A DNA stretch of 40,852 bases from an uncultured bacterium (GTDB lineage Bacteria > Actinomycetota > Coriobacteriia > Coriobacteriales > Coriobacteriaceae). The position numbers were made by a program, and so were the translations under genes. The notes under the pieces were generated by a model. The model was given only the letters and a program-made list of their open reading frames with translations. It was not told the origin of the DNA and did no database searches. Shown one piece after another: positions 23,310 through 32,567 of this stretch; the stretch's first letter is position 1; each line of letters starts with the position of its first letter. The stretch lies in the NCBI GenBank assembly GCA_905215115.1, contig CAJMOP010000006.1, positions 1 to 40,852 of the forward strand. Reading direction: 5' to 3'.

Positions 23310-26300
23310 CTACGAACGGCGGATAACCTCGGTCACGACCTCGGATACCGTGGCAATGTTCGTCGGGTTGACATTGTGGGGCAGGTCGTCCTCGGTACGA
23401 GCACAAGCCAGGCGCGTGCCGTCCACGCCGGCGATGGTGAGGGCTCGGCGGCTCGCCTCGAGCGCGGCATAGGCATCGGTCTTGGCATAGGGCATCTCGA
23501 GCGCGCCACAATCGACATGGAACGACTTGCACACCTTGCTGACCAGGTTCATGATGCGGCGATCGCCCTTGAGCAGCTGCTGTTCGCCCTCAACCGTCAC
23601 CACCGAAAGCCTACCGGCGCCGACGGATTCAAGATTGATGAAGAATACGCCGCGGAGCTTATCGCGATGCGAAGCCAAGAAGGCCTTCATACCGGCGCCA
23701 TCACAATCCGAGGCGCCCGTTGCCACAAACCAGATATCGTGACCGAGCAGCTCATCGTCACCCATAGAGGCGACAGCCGAGAGCATATCTTCGGAGGAAG
23801 CGCCGTCGGAAGACGTAGCGCCGCCCTTCCAGCCATCGTTATCGTCCTCGAAATTATCCCACGAACCGATGCCGCGACCGGACTTCTTGGCATCGTAATC
23901 GTCTTCGACGCCCAGCCAATCACTCATGCTGTCCTGTTCGTTTTTCTTTTTACGACCGAACAGGCCGCCCAGGCCGCGCTTGCGAGACTTGGGTGCCGCC
24001 GGGGCGGGAGCCGAAATGGTCTCGATCGGCTGAGCGCCCGACGCAACGGGCATAGGAGGCGCAACGGGTGCCGATGTGGGTTCGGGACCCTGAGCGGTAG
24101 CAAAGGGGTCGTTGACCTGTGCGGAGGGGTCGGGAAGGTCGAACAGCGACGCGCGAGACGCAACGTTTGCCTGCTTCATCGACGGCAGCGACGGATCGGG
24201 GACCGAAGCCAGCGGAGACGAGGAAGGTGCAGGCGACGGAGCTGACGCCGGATCGGGAACATTCATCTGCGGACGCGGCGATGCCTGGGAGGAAATCTGG
24301 GCCATAAGGGAATCGACCGTTTCGTCCTGGGTGGGAGCAACATCGGCAACCGTGGCACCGGAACCACTCGGGGTCGGCATGGTGAAAATCTGCGTGGAGT
24401 AAGGCCTCGACTCATCTGTCTCGGGAGCCTCGGAAACCGCAGGCACTTCCTCCTGCTCGACCTCGGTCGAATCATCTTGCTCGGCTGTTGCGTATTGCTC
24501 TTCGTCAGAGTTGGCCTCGACGGGCTCGTCCTCGGCGGCATCTTGGATTGCGGCAGCATCAATAGGCTCGTCATCGTCTGCCGCATCGCCCCGCTCATCG
24601 GAAACAGGAAGGGACTCGGCAATCGCGGTGCCTTGCTTTTCAAACGTTATCGTGGAATCGAACTGCGCGGCATCAAACGACATGGTGCTATCGACGTGCT
24701 GCTGAGCCTCGAAAGACGTCGTCGCCTCAACAACATCCGTGGACGCCGGTTGCTGGGACTCAAAGGACGTTGTAGCTTCGGCAGCGTCGACGGGCACGGA
24801 CTGCATAGCCTCGTTCTGCTCGAGCTCTTGCGCCGCGCGCTCACGTGCCGCCTCGGCTGCCTGCTGCTGAGCGATAGCCTCCTGCTCGGCAGCCTCGCGT
24901 GCGGCAGCGCGCTTCTCCTCGAAATCGTCGACAAATTTCTTGCCCTTTGCAAGCGCACCCTTAAAGAAGTTGGAAGCACTGGCGCCAATCGAAGAGAACG
25001 CGGATGCAATATCGGCATGGGGCGTTGCCGCGGGAATCTCGGCCGAAAAATCAGTATCGCTCTCGTAAGACACGCGCCTCGGCTGTTCAACGTAATCGTC
25101 GTCAGGCTCGTCCGCAACGTCTTGCGCCGGCGCGGCGGGGGCCAAAATGTCCAGTCCTGCCGCGGGATCGATCGCGGACACCGCCTCGGGCTCGGCAACG
25201 GCAGCGGTAACCGCGACAGACTCATCATCCACGGTGACGGCGGGCGCAGGTGCAGTCACGACGGGGGCAGGCTCGGGCTCAAACGTCGGCTCCTCGCCCT
25301 CCTCGTAATCGAGCGTGCAGGACTCGGGAAGCATCCCGAGCGCACGGATGGCATCCGAACCAAAGCGGATGTTGCCGGCGGCATTGCGATAGAGCTTGGG
25401 CTCGGGCTCGGCCGCGACAGGCTCCTCCGCCGGCTCGGCAGCGGAAACCTCGTCATTGAACTCTTCGGCCTGGACAGCCTGATTCTGATCCTCGGGCACG
25501 ATGGCGCCAATCAGCGTCTCGTCGGCAGACGCACCCTCAAAGCCCTCGATCTGCTCGTCGAAAGCCTCGCCCTGTTCGGGCTCGGTCTGAGCGTCGGGAG
25601 CAATCGGCTGACCGAACTCGTCCTCGGCGTAGGTAGGCTCTTCATACTCGATGGTGTTGCCGTAGTCGTTTTGCTGTTGGGCTGCGGCATACTCCGCTGC
25701 TGCGCGCGCCATCTCCTCGGCACGACGCTTCTGCTCCCCAAAATAGGTATCGAACGGAACATCGTCGGGAAACTCGTTTTCGCCCTGGAAGGGAGCAACG
25801 TTGTCCATAACGCCGAGCATAGCGGCGACAGAAGACTTGTTGCACACTGCGCCGGACGTATAGGGAAGCACAAAACGGTTAGAAATGATGTTTGCCGCGT
25901 TGGCGAGCGCAACGAGGGAAGCGAGGATCGCGACAATCCACAGCAGAACCTTGAGCGCGCCGGGGAGCGGCAGGATACGCAAGATGGCAACGGCAGCAGG
26001 GGCAACCGTGGCAACGGGCAACAGCTTGGCGATGAGCGCACGATACGAAGCATAGGGCTCGCGGGCGAGCAGCTCAGCACGGGGAGAGTCGTAGTGTGCG
26101 ACAACGACCACCGGGCGGTTGCGCGGAGACGCGAGCGGGCCCGAGGCCTTGTGGTAGGCGATGACATTTTGGCTCACGCCCGTCTTGCCCAGGCGCGAAA
26201 CCACGGGATGGCCCGTGCGCTCGAGCACGTAAAGAACGGCACCGACAATGGCCAGCAAGGTGCCGACCAAGCCGATGCCGCCGCCGATGCCCATCAGCAG

Positions 26301-26507
26301 GGCGCCGGCAAACGCAAGAATACCGGTAACGGCAAATGCCAACCTGCTGGGCGCCGGGGCATTGAACTCCTGAACCTCGGGATCAAAGCCGTGGTTGCGG
26401 AAGATCTGAGCGATATCCTCAGCAGCCAAGCGCTCTTCTTCGCTGCATGCCGGCGTAATGCCGGTGTTCTGCAGCAGGTGGTTAATATAGTTCTGGGTGT
26501 TCGCCAT
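23310..26507 (-). CDS. M28 peptidase-like membrane protein with a very long acidic insertion
   Basis: A 1065-residue protein whose ends resemble one M28 aminopeptidase domain split in two. The N-terminal part has a helix pair at about 55-95, VVVVAHYDSPRAE (His139, Asp140), another hydrophobic region at about 160-205 and SGAVCNKSSVAAMLGVMDN. The C-terminal 150 residues have IWFVATGASDCDGAGM, VFFINLESVG, AKTDAYAALEA and DLPHNVNP (His1044). Between about 241 and 910 lies a Glu/Ala/Pro/Ser-rich, low-complexity, probably disordered insertion. The usual bridging Asp before N appears as Cys222, and the Glu-Glu pair expected in the GAEE motif reads Ser-Asp, so catalysis is doubtful. The ATG at 26507 has GGAG five bases upstream; extension further upstream is not supported. 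Confidence 0.75.
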   Translation of the reverse strand: MANTQNYINHLLQNTGITPACSEEERLAAEDIAQIFRNHGFDPEVQEFNAPAPSRLAFAVTGILAFAGALLMGIGGGIGLVGTLLAIVGAVLYVLERTGHPVVSRLGKTGVSQNVIAYHKASGPLASPRNRPVVVVAHYDSPRAELLAREPYASYRALIAKLLPVATVAPAAVAILRILPLPGALKVLLWIVAILASLVALANAANIISNRFVLPYTSGAVCNKSSVAAMLGVMDNVAPFQGENEFPDDVPFDTYFGEQKRRAEEMARAAAEYAAAQQQNDYGNTIEYEEPTYAEDEFGQPIAPDAQTEPEQGEAFDEQIEGFEGASADETLIGAIVPEDQNQAVQAEEFNDEVSAAEPAEEPVAAEPEPKLYRNAAGNIRFGSDAIRALGMLPESCTLDYEEGEEPTFEPEPAPVVTAPAPAVTVDDESVAVTAAVAEPEAVSAIDPAAGLDILAPAAPAQDVADEPDDDYVEQPRRVSYESDTDFSAEIPAATPHADIASAFSSIGASASNFFKGALAKGKKFVDDFEEKRAAAREAAEQEAIAQQQAAEAARERAAQELEQNEAMQSVPVDAAEATTSFESQQPASTDVVEATTSFEAQQHVDSTMSFDAAQFDSTITFEKQGTAIAESLPVSDERGDAADDDEPIDAAAIQDAAEDEPVEANSDEEQYATAEQDDSTEVEQEEVPAVSEAPETDESRPYSTQIFTMPTPSGSGATVADVAPTQDETVDSLMAQISSQASPRPQMNVPDPASAPSPAPSSSPLASVPDPSLPSMKQANVASRASLFDLPDPSAQVNDPFATAQGPEPTSAPVAPPMPVASGAQPIETISAPAPAAPKSRKRGLGGLFGRKKKNEQDSMSDWLGVEDDYDAKKSGRGIGSWDNFEDDNDGWKGGATSSDGASSEDMLSAVASMGDDELLGHDIWFVATGASDCDGAGMKAFLASHRDKLRGVFFINLESVGAGRLSVVTVEGEQQLLKGDRRIMNLVSKVCKSFHVDCGALEMPYAKTDAYAALEASRRALTIAGVDGTRLACARTEDDLPHNVNPTNIATVSEVVTEVIRRS

Positions 26508-26705
26508 GTGCGCTCCACATCCATAATCCGACAAATAGGCCCAATGCATGCACATTAGAACCGTATATAGTCGAAAGTATACCCCGAGCGAGCGCAAACG
26601 ACCGAATTCGGGCCATCTTAACGCCCCGAGCGGACAAGGATATAGCCTAATCTCCATATCGGACTAAAATCATGGCAGCAAACCACCTTCTCATGCGAGG
26701 ACTCT

Positions 26706-27728
26706 ATGACGGCAAGCGACGCGACCGCGACAATTAAAAAGGGGAATTCGGAGCCCAGTTTCGATAAAACGGCCCAGCGCATCCTCAATCTTTTCTTTGT
26801 GCTCAACAGCTCCCCCGAACCGCTGACGACCGAGCAGATCGTCTTGGATTCTGACCTGGGATATGGCTCGGGCAACATCGACTCGGATAAGCGCAAGTTT
26901 CGGCGCGATCGTGACAAACTGCTCGAGCGTGGCATCTTAATCAAGGAGGTTCGCCCCGCCGGTGCGCAGGAGACCGAGGAAAGCTCGTGGACAATCGACC
27001 GCGAGCACACGTTTGCGGCAGGCGGCCTCATCACCGCAGACGACGCCGATATCCTGCTCAACGCTATCGACCAGACAATAGCGGCCGGCTCTTCCACCTT
27101 TGCCGCGCCGCTTGCCGACATTCGCTCCAAAATTGCCTACCTCACCGGCATATCTGCGGTGGACGAAGCACCGATCCGCCGCTCTCCCACCGTCGATGCG
27201 GTATGGAGCGCCTTTGCCGAGCGATGCGCGCTGCGATTTTTATATCAGAACGGACGCGGTGGGCAAAAAGAGCGTACCGTCTGCGTCTACGGCATGTTCG
27301 AGCGCGAGGGCGTGGCGTACTTCTGCGGCCTCGACAATGCCACCGACGACATCAGGACATTCCGCTGCGACCGTATCGTTCGCGCTTGGCGTCCTTCGAA
27401 GGCCTACACCATCCCTGCGGACTTCAACCTCAACGACTACCTGTTCTTTGAATTCGATTTTGCCGACCGACCGCCCGTTGCAGCCACGTTCTCGTTCGCC
27501 CCGCAGGCGCAGATCGATATGATCAACGGCCTCACGCGCGGGCGAGGTGAGCTCGCACACACCGATGCGGGATGGACCTGGACCGTTGACGTGCGCGACC
27601 TTGAAGCCGCCGCCTCATTTTGCATGGCCCACGCTATGGACGGCATGAGGCCCATGGCCCCCAAATCGCTCAAGCAGGCGTGGAACCACCTCATTGAAAG
27701 GACGGTGCACGAGCATGCCCGTGCGTAA
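26706..27728 (+). CDS. WYL-domain transcriptional regulator 1
   Basis: A 340-residue regulator: an N-terminal winged helix (about 18-85, with RILNLFFVLNSSPEPLTTEQI and KFRRDRDKLLERGILI) followed by a WYL-type ligand-binding domain containing CALRFLYQNGRG, GVAYFCGLDNATDDIRTFRCDRI and a C-terminal WCX-like extension. The second WYL gene overlaps its end by 14 bp. This tandem arrangement is like PafB-PafC, the DNA-damage-responsive activator pair of actinobacteria, whose WYL domains sense single-stranded DNA. GAGGA precedes the ATG. It is transcribed away from the M28-like gene across a 198-bp gap. Assignment as PafB itself is not certain. Confidence 0.85.
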   Translation: MTASDATATIKKGNSEPSFDKTAQRILNLFFVLNSSPEPLTTEQIVLDSDLGYGSGNIDSDKRKFRRDRDKLLERGILIKEVRPAGAQETEESSWTIDREHTFAAGGLITADDADILLNAIDQTIAAGSSTFAAPLADIRSKIAYLTGISAVDEAPIRRSPTVDAVWSAFAERCALRFLYQNGRGGQKERTVCVYGMFEREGVAYFCGLDNATDDIRTFRCDRIVRAWRPSKAYTIPADFNLNDYLFFEFDFADRPPVAATFSFAPQAQIDMINGLTRGRGELAHTDAGWTWTVDVRDLEAAASFCMAHAMDGMRPMAPKSLKQAWNHLIERTVHEHARA

Positions 27729-28632
27729 ACTCACCAGCGAGCAGAGGCTCTCGCGCGCCATCGACATCATGGAGGCCCTCTACGCCGCCGGCGAGAGCGG
27801 CATGACACGAACCGAGATTTGCAGTCGCTTTGACATCACGGGGGCGTCGCTCGACGAGATTCTCGAGATCGTCTCGACGCTCGCGGACCGAGAATCGGGT
27901 GCGCGTATCATCTGCGAATGCCACGGCGAGCGCGTGGTCCTCACCGGTGACGCCGGGCGTGTACTACCGCTGCGCCTGAGTGCCGCCGAGGGCGCTGTGC
28001 TCAACCACGAACTTGAATCGTTGGGGATCGAGCCGCAGACGGCAGCTCGGATTCGACACGCTCTTCTACCCGAAGAGCTCGGCTATAACCAGCGCGTCTT
28101 TGACACCGTCAACCACGGGTCGCACTGGCAGCAGCTGAGCTGCGCCATTCAGGACGGCGTTCGCTGCCTCATCTCGTATCGCTCGATGGACGATGCACGG
28201 CCACGCGAGCGTCTGGTCGACCCCTTGCGCATTACGGCAAACGGCGACCAAACATACCTGATTGCCTGGGACATCGCAGTCGATGAGCAGCGCACCTATC
28301 GCATGGATAAAATCGAGGGACTCACCTTGACGGAAGACTCCGTCGTGCCTCACGCACCGGACGTCGCATCCCTCCACGATTCCCTTGCCCGGACGCAGCG
28401 TAGCGCAAAGCTCTTGATGCCATTCGATATGGCGGAGCATCTGGACTGGGCCGGCATCACCCTCATCGAGCGCAGCGGGGCAGACATGGCAACGGTAACC
28501 GTGCATTACGGCTCCGAGCGTTGGCTACTGAGCCAGATAATCGCAGCGGGCGGAGCCATCCGCATCTTGGATAACCCCACCCTGTCAAAGCGTCTGTGCG
28601 ATATGGCAAAAACTCTCGTCTGTCCGCTTTAG
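27715..28632 (+). CDS. WYL-domain transcriptional regulator 2
   Basis: 305 residues with the same plan as its upstream neighbour: a winged helix (RLSRAIDIMEALYAAGESGMTRTEIC), a WYL core (RCLISYRSMDDARPRERLVDPLRIT, TYLIAWDIAVDEQRTYRMDKIEGL) and a WCX-like C-terminal domain. The start is ATG at 27715, inside the last codons of the first WYL gene; AAAGGA lies about eleven bases upstream. Its stop codon overlaps the stop of dinG on the other strand by two bases. A heterodimer with regulator 1 is likely by analogy with PafBC. Confidence 0.84.
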   Translation: MPVRKLTSEQRLSRAIDIMEALYAAGESGMTRTEICSRFDITGASLDEILEIVSTLADRESGARIICECHGERVVLTGDAGRVLPLRLSAAEGAVLNHELESLGIEPQTAARIRHALLPEELGYNQRVFDTVNHGSHWQQLSCAIQDGVRCLISYRSMDDARPRERLVDPLRITANGDQTYLIAWDIAVDEQRTYRMDKIEGLTLTEDSVVPHAPDVASLHDSLARTQRSAKLLMPFDMAEHLDWAGITLIERSGADMATVTVHYGSERWLLSQIIAAGGAIRILDNPTLSKRLCDMAKTLVCPL

Positions 28633-31523
28633 CGCCGCCGCTCGTGGCGTGCGCGCCACAGTTGCAGATAGTGCCCGATCTGCGCCGATTCGATGCGCTG
28701 GTAGGAGCTCGTGGGCAGCGACGTTAAGAACTTCTTGCCATAGCCCTTCGTCACCAGGCGAGGATCCGCCAAGATCAGCACACCGCTATCGGTCGACGAG
28801 CGAATCAAACGCCCCGCGGCCTGCTTAACCTCGAGCACCGCCTCGGGCAGCGAATAGCGCGCCCATGCGCGGTCTTCGCGCAGGTTGCGCTCGCACGAGA
28901 GCGGGTCCGTGGGGCTCGAGAACGGCAACTTGGGAATGATGACGCAGCGCAGCGTCTCGCCGCTGGCATCAAACCCCTCCCAGAAGGCCTTGAGCGCAAA
29001 AAGCGACGAGGCCGGTTCGTTGATAAACCGGTCGCGCAGGCGACGAGGAGATGAGTTGCGCTGCTGGCAGTTGAGCTCCAGACCCGCACGGGCCATCTTG
29101 GGCTCAACGCGGGCGTATAGGTCCTCCATGTCGCGCCGATTGGTGAACAACGTGAGCACCGATCCGCCCATGGCAAGATGGGCGTCGACCAGTACGCGCT
29201 CGAGCGCCGTAAGATAGCTCTCACGATCGCGCGGATCGGGGATATCGCCCGCAACGACTACAGCCATGTTCGAATCGAAGTCGTAGCTCGAATCCAAGTG
29301 CAGCGATGACGACGTTGAAGCACCGATGCGATCAAGGCCGACCGCATGGTTAAAGTGCTCAAAGCTTTTGGACACCGTCATGGTCGCCGAGGCAAAGATA
29401 GCCGTGTGAACCTCGGGTAGCCACTCGGTTGCCAAAGCCTCGCCAATGTCGATGCGCTCTGCGGTCATCGACTCTCCGCCGGCACGAAGTCTGCGATTGA
29501 CCTGCAGCGAGTACACGTAGTGTTCATCGGTGCCATCAATGATGAGTTTGAGGTTCTCGGCCAGCTCGTGCAGGCGGCGCGAGATATCACCCAGGTCGAC
29601 AACAACCTCGGGCTTGTCGGCGGCGACGGCTTGCACCAGCGCGTCGACGCTCTTGTCAGCTTGTTCCAATGCGTCGATGCCAGTGTAGGCCGACTGTAAG
29701 AAATCATGCCAGTCGTCTGATTCGCGCAGCTCGGGGCCAATCCATAGATTGGCATTGTCATAACCCCCACGCGCACGGCGGCCGAGCTCGCGAACGCCAT
29801 CGAACACGTCGGCGATTGCCATGCTCGCGCGGGCAACCGTCAACGTCGCCTTGGCAGTAAGGCCCAGATAGAGCGTAGAGCCCTCGGAGGTTGCCAAATC
29901 ACGGGAAACCTGGCTTAGTGCGCCGGTGCTCGAGCCACCCAGGCGCTCGAACAGGACGCGTGATTCGTCCGCCGACACCACGCGCGCCCACTGACGGCGC
30001 GCCTCGCGCTCGATGGAATGGGCCTCGTCGATTACCCAATGACGAATCGGAGGCAAAATCCTGCCCTCGGCCGCGACGTTACGGAACAGCAGGGAATGGT
30101 TGGTGACCACCACATCGGCATGCGCCGCACGACGGCGAGCACCGTGGACCAAACATTTATCAGGGAAAAACGGGCAGAGGCGACGAGCACACTCGCGCGA
30201 GGCCGTCGTAAAGTCGGGACGGTTGACGCTGCGCCACCGAATGCCGAGCGAGTCGAGGTCGCCATCGGCTGATTGGCAGACGTACGCCATAATGACCGCG
30301 ACCGCCGTGAGCGTGTCCGCCGGATCGCGCTTGGTGGTGATCTCGACCTGGCCGCGGCTCATGCGCTCGAGCTTGCGCAGGCACGGATAGTGGTCATACC
30401 CCTTGAGAGCGCAAAATGACAGACCACCGTTCAGTTGCTCGGCAAGTTTTGGCAGCTCATGGTACATGAGCTGGTCGGCAAGATTGTTCGATTTGGTCGC
30501 AATACCAACCGTGATGTTGTTACGGCGTGCTGCCTCGGCAAAAGGCACCAGATAGGCCATCGATTTGCCGACGCCTGTGCCCGCCTCAATTACACGATGA
30601 GTGCCCGTGACCAGCGCATCGCGGACCTCGAGCGCCATCGCGATCTGCTCATCACGCGGCTCGTAGGTGGGATACATGCGATTGACCAGGCCACCTGGCG
30701 CATAGTCCGCCTCAATCTCCTCACGACTCGGCATCTTGAGGACCGGCAGTTCGTCGGCGTCCACCCGATCGTCGGCGCGATCGGCCTTGAGAACGTCAGC
30801 ACGAGCGGCGCTGAGGGAGAAGATAGAACCAGGGTTCTGCCCTGCCAAGAACGAGAAGATAGGGCGATAGGACCAAGGCACGTCCGGATGCATGTCGGCT
30901 AGGCGCGCCATGAGGCCCTGGGGCAAGTCGGTGAGCGCCACGAGCAACACGCGCCATACGCCACACAGGGCGTCGACGTCGGCATTGGCACGGTGTGACA
31001 CCGAGTCACAGCCAAACAGATCGGCCATAAAAGACAGCTTGTGCGAGGCCAGGCGCGGAAGCGCGATGCGCGACAGCGCCAGCGAATCGATCCAAATATC
31101 GCTCACGTTGACGCCGCCTTTGACCGACTCGATAAACGAGCGGTCGAACGTGGCGTTGTGTGCGATCACCGGGCAGCCACCGACAAAATCGGCGAGAGCG
31201 GCGACGGCCTCAACCGCCGACGGGGCATCTGCCACATCGGCATTTGTAATGCTCGTGAGCTCGGTAATCTCGGCGGGAATCAGCTGTTTGGGATGCACGA
31301 AGGTATCGAAGCGGTCGATGACCTCGCGGCCCGAAAGACGGGCCGCCGAGATCTCGATCAGCTCGTTGTCCTGCACCGAAAGACCCGTGGTCTCGGTATC
31401 GAGGACAATCACATCTTCCTCGATAAGGCCGAAGGACTGCGTTTTGGCGCGGTCGGCAAGCGTGGCATAGGAGTCGATGACAAACTGCGGCGTTCCTGAC
31501 GAAACCGCGTCCTCGATTAGCAT
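28629..31523 (-). CDS. dinG: DinG-family ATP-dependent helicase with N-terminal 3'-5' exonuclease domain
   Basis: A 964-residue fusion: a DnaQ/DEDD exonuclease domain (Asp42, Glu44 in LDTETTG; Asn123/Asp127 in AHNATFDRSF; His177 and Asp182 in HRANADVDAL) and an XPD/DinG-like superfamily 2 helicase. The helicase has Walker A GTGVGKS at about 315-321, DEAH at 499-502 and four cysteines (381, 445, 450, 457) placed to hold a 4Fe-4S cluster. It probably acts on damaged or unusual DNA, such as forks, R-loops or G-quadruplexes. Its start overlaps the end of ddl by seven bases, so the two are co-transcribed. Its end is convergent with the WYL regulators. Confidence 0.92.
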   Translation of the reverse strand: MLIEDAVSSGTPQFVIDSYATLADRAKTQSFGLIEEDVIVLDTETTGLSVQDNELIEISAARLSGREVIDRFDTFVHPKQLIPAEITELTSITNADVADAPSAVEAVAALADFVGGCPVIAHNATFDRSFIESVKGGVNVSDIWIDSLALSRIALPRLASHKLSFMADLFGCDSVSHRANADVDALCGVWRVLLVALTDLPQGLMARLADMHPDVPWSYRPIFSFLAGQNPGSIFSLSAARADVLKADRADDRVDADELPVLKMPSREEIEADYAPGGLVNRMYPTYEPRDEQIAMALEVRDALVTGTHRVIEAGTGVGKSMAYLVPFAEAARRNNITVGIATKSNNLADQLMYHELPKLAEQLNGGLSFCALKGYDHYPCLRKLERMSRGQVEITTKRDPADTLTAVAVIMAYVCQSADGDLDSLGIRWRSVNRPDFTTASRECARRLCPFFPDKCLVHGARRRAAHADVVVTNHSLLFRNVAAEGRILPPIRHWVIDEAHSIEREARRQWARVVSADESRVLFERLGGSSTGALSQVSRDLATSEGSTLYLGLTAKATLTVARASMAIADVFDGVRELGRRARGGYDNANLWIGPELRESDDWHDFLQSAYTGIDALEQADKSVDALVQAVAADKPEVVVDLGDISRRLHELAENLKLIIDGTDEHYVYSLQVNRRLRAGGESMTAERIDIGEALATEWLPEVHTAIFASATMTVSKSFEHFNHAVGLDRIGASTSSSLHLDSSYDFDSNMAVVVAGDIPDPRDRESYLTALERVLVDAHLAMGGSVLTLFTNRRDMEDLYARVEPKMARAGLELNCQQRNSSPRRLRDRFINEPASSLFALKAFWEGFDASGETLRCVIIPKLPFSSPTDPLSCERNLREDRAWARYSLPEAVLEVKQAAGRLIRSSTDSGVLILADPRLVTKGYGKKFLTSLPTSSYQRIESAQIGHYLQLWRARHERRR

Positions 31524-32482
31524 GCAATGCCCGCTCGACGAAGGCCCATACGGATCAGGCTGTCACAGACCTGCGGGAACGTCATGTCGTCGGTGTGGCG
31601 GATCTCATCCGGATACAGCGACGTATCGGTCATGCCGGGAATGGTATTGGTCTCGAGGATAACGGGGCCGTCCTCGCTCACAATAAAGTCGCTGCGCGAG
31701 ATACCCAGGCAACCAAGGGCCTTGTGAGCGGCGCAGGCAAGCTCCTGAGCGCGAGCGTAATTCTCGGGTGAAATCTGCGCCGGAATGCGATGGATATCCG
31801 TAGGGTCGACATACTTCACGTCCAGATCGTAGAACTCGCAGTCCTCGGGCTTACGAATCTCGACAATCGGCAGGGCGCGCACGTCATCTTCGCCGTATAC
31901 GCCGACGGTGATCTCGGTACCCTCGATGCACTTCTCGACCAGCACTTTGTCGCCGTACTCAAACGCCTTGGCGATTGCCGCGGGCAGCTCGGAGGGCTCA
32001 TGGACCAGGGAAATGCCATAGCTGGAACCGTTGACGGCCGGCTTCACAAAGCAGCGCTCGCCACAAACCTCGACGATATGATCGATATCGACTTCATCGC
32101 CCACCTCGAGCGCAAGGCCGGGGGCAATGGGAATGCCCGCCTTGGCGTATAGGAGCTTAGAGACCTCCTTGTCGGCACCGCAGGCGCTGGCAAGTACGCC
32201 CGAGGCCGTGTAGGGGATACCCAGGGTCTCCATGGCACCCTGCATGGCGCCATCCTCACCGCCGGCGCCGTGCATGGCGATAAATGCCACATCGAATCCG
32301 CCGTTCGCCATGGTTACCATAAAGTCATCAGCGGCCGTGTCAAGCAGCTCCACCGAGGTGTAGCCGGCTTCCTTCAGTGCCACCACAACGTTCTTTCCCG
32401 AATCGAGCGAGATCTCGCGCTCGGCGGAATGACCGCCCGCCAAGACCGCTACGTGCATGTTCTCTAGGCTTTTACCCGGCAT
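31517..32482 (-). CDS. ddl: D-alanine--D-alanine ligase
   Basis: It makes D-Ala-D-Ala from two D-Ala and ATP for peptidoglycan precursors, in the cytosol. The 321 residues have GGHSAEREISLDSG near the N-terminus, HGAGGEDGAMQG, the KPAVNGSSYGISLV ATP-grasp segment, DLDVKY, and LETNTIPGMTDTSLYP with the metal-binding Glu/Asn near the C-terminus. The ATG has GAGGAGGAG seven bases upstream. The gene is translationally coupled to dinG. Its promoter lies in the 85-bp gap shared with the divergent rlmN gene. Confidence 0.96.
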   Translation of the reverse strand: MPGKSLENMHVAVLAGGHSAEREISLDSGKNVVVALKEAGYTSVELLDTAADDFMVTMANGGFDVAFIAMHGAGGEDGAMQGAMETLGIPYTASGVLASACGADKEVSKLLYAKAGIPIAPGLALEVGDEVDIDHIVEVCGERCFVKPAVNGSSYGISLVHEPSELPAAIAKAFEYGDKVLVEKCIEGTEITVGVYGEDDVRALPIVEIRKPEDCEFYDLDVKYVDPTDIHRIPAQISPENYARAQELACAAHKALGCLGISRSDFIVSEDGPVILETNTIPGMTDTSLYPDEIRHTDDMTFPQVCDSLIRMGLRRAGIAC

Positions 32483-32567
32483 GGGCAGACTCCTCCTCTA
32501 TAATTTCTGCAGCTGATACCATATTGTAGCGATACCCTCTACGTTTCCCCAAAATCGAAAGGCTTCC

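Noticed and set aside
24477..26558. Long plus-strand open frame of 693 codons opposite the M28-like gene
   Set aside because: It mirrors the Glu/Ala/Pro-rich insertion as Leu/Gly/Arg-rich sequence, has no family features and no ribosome site.
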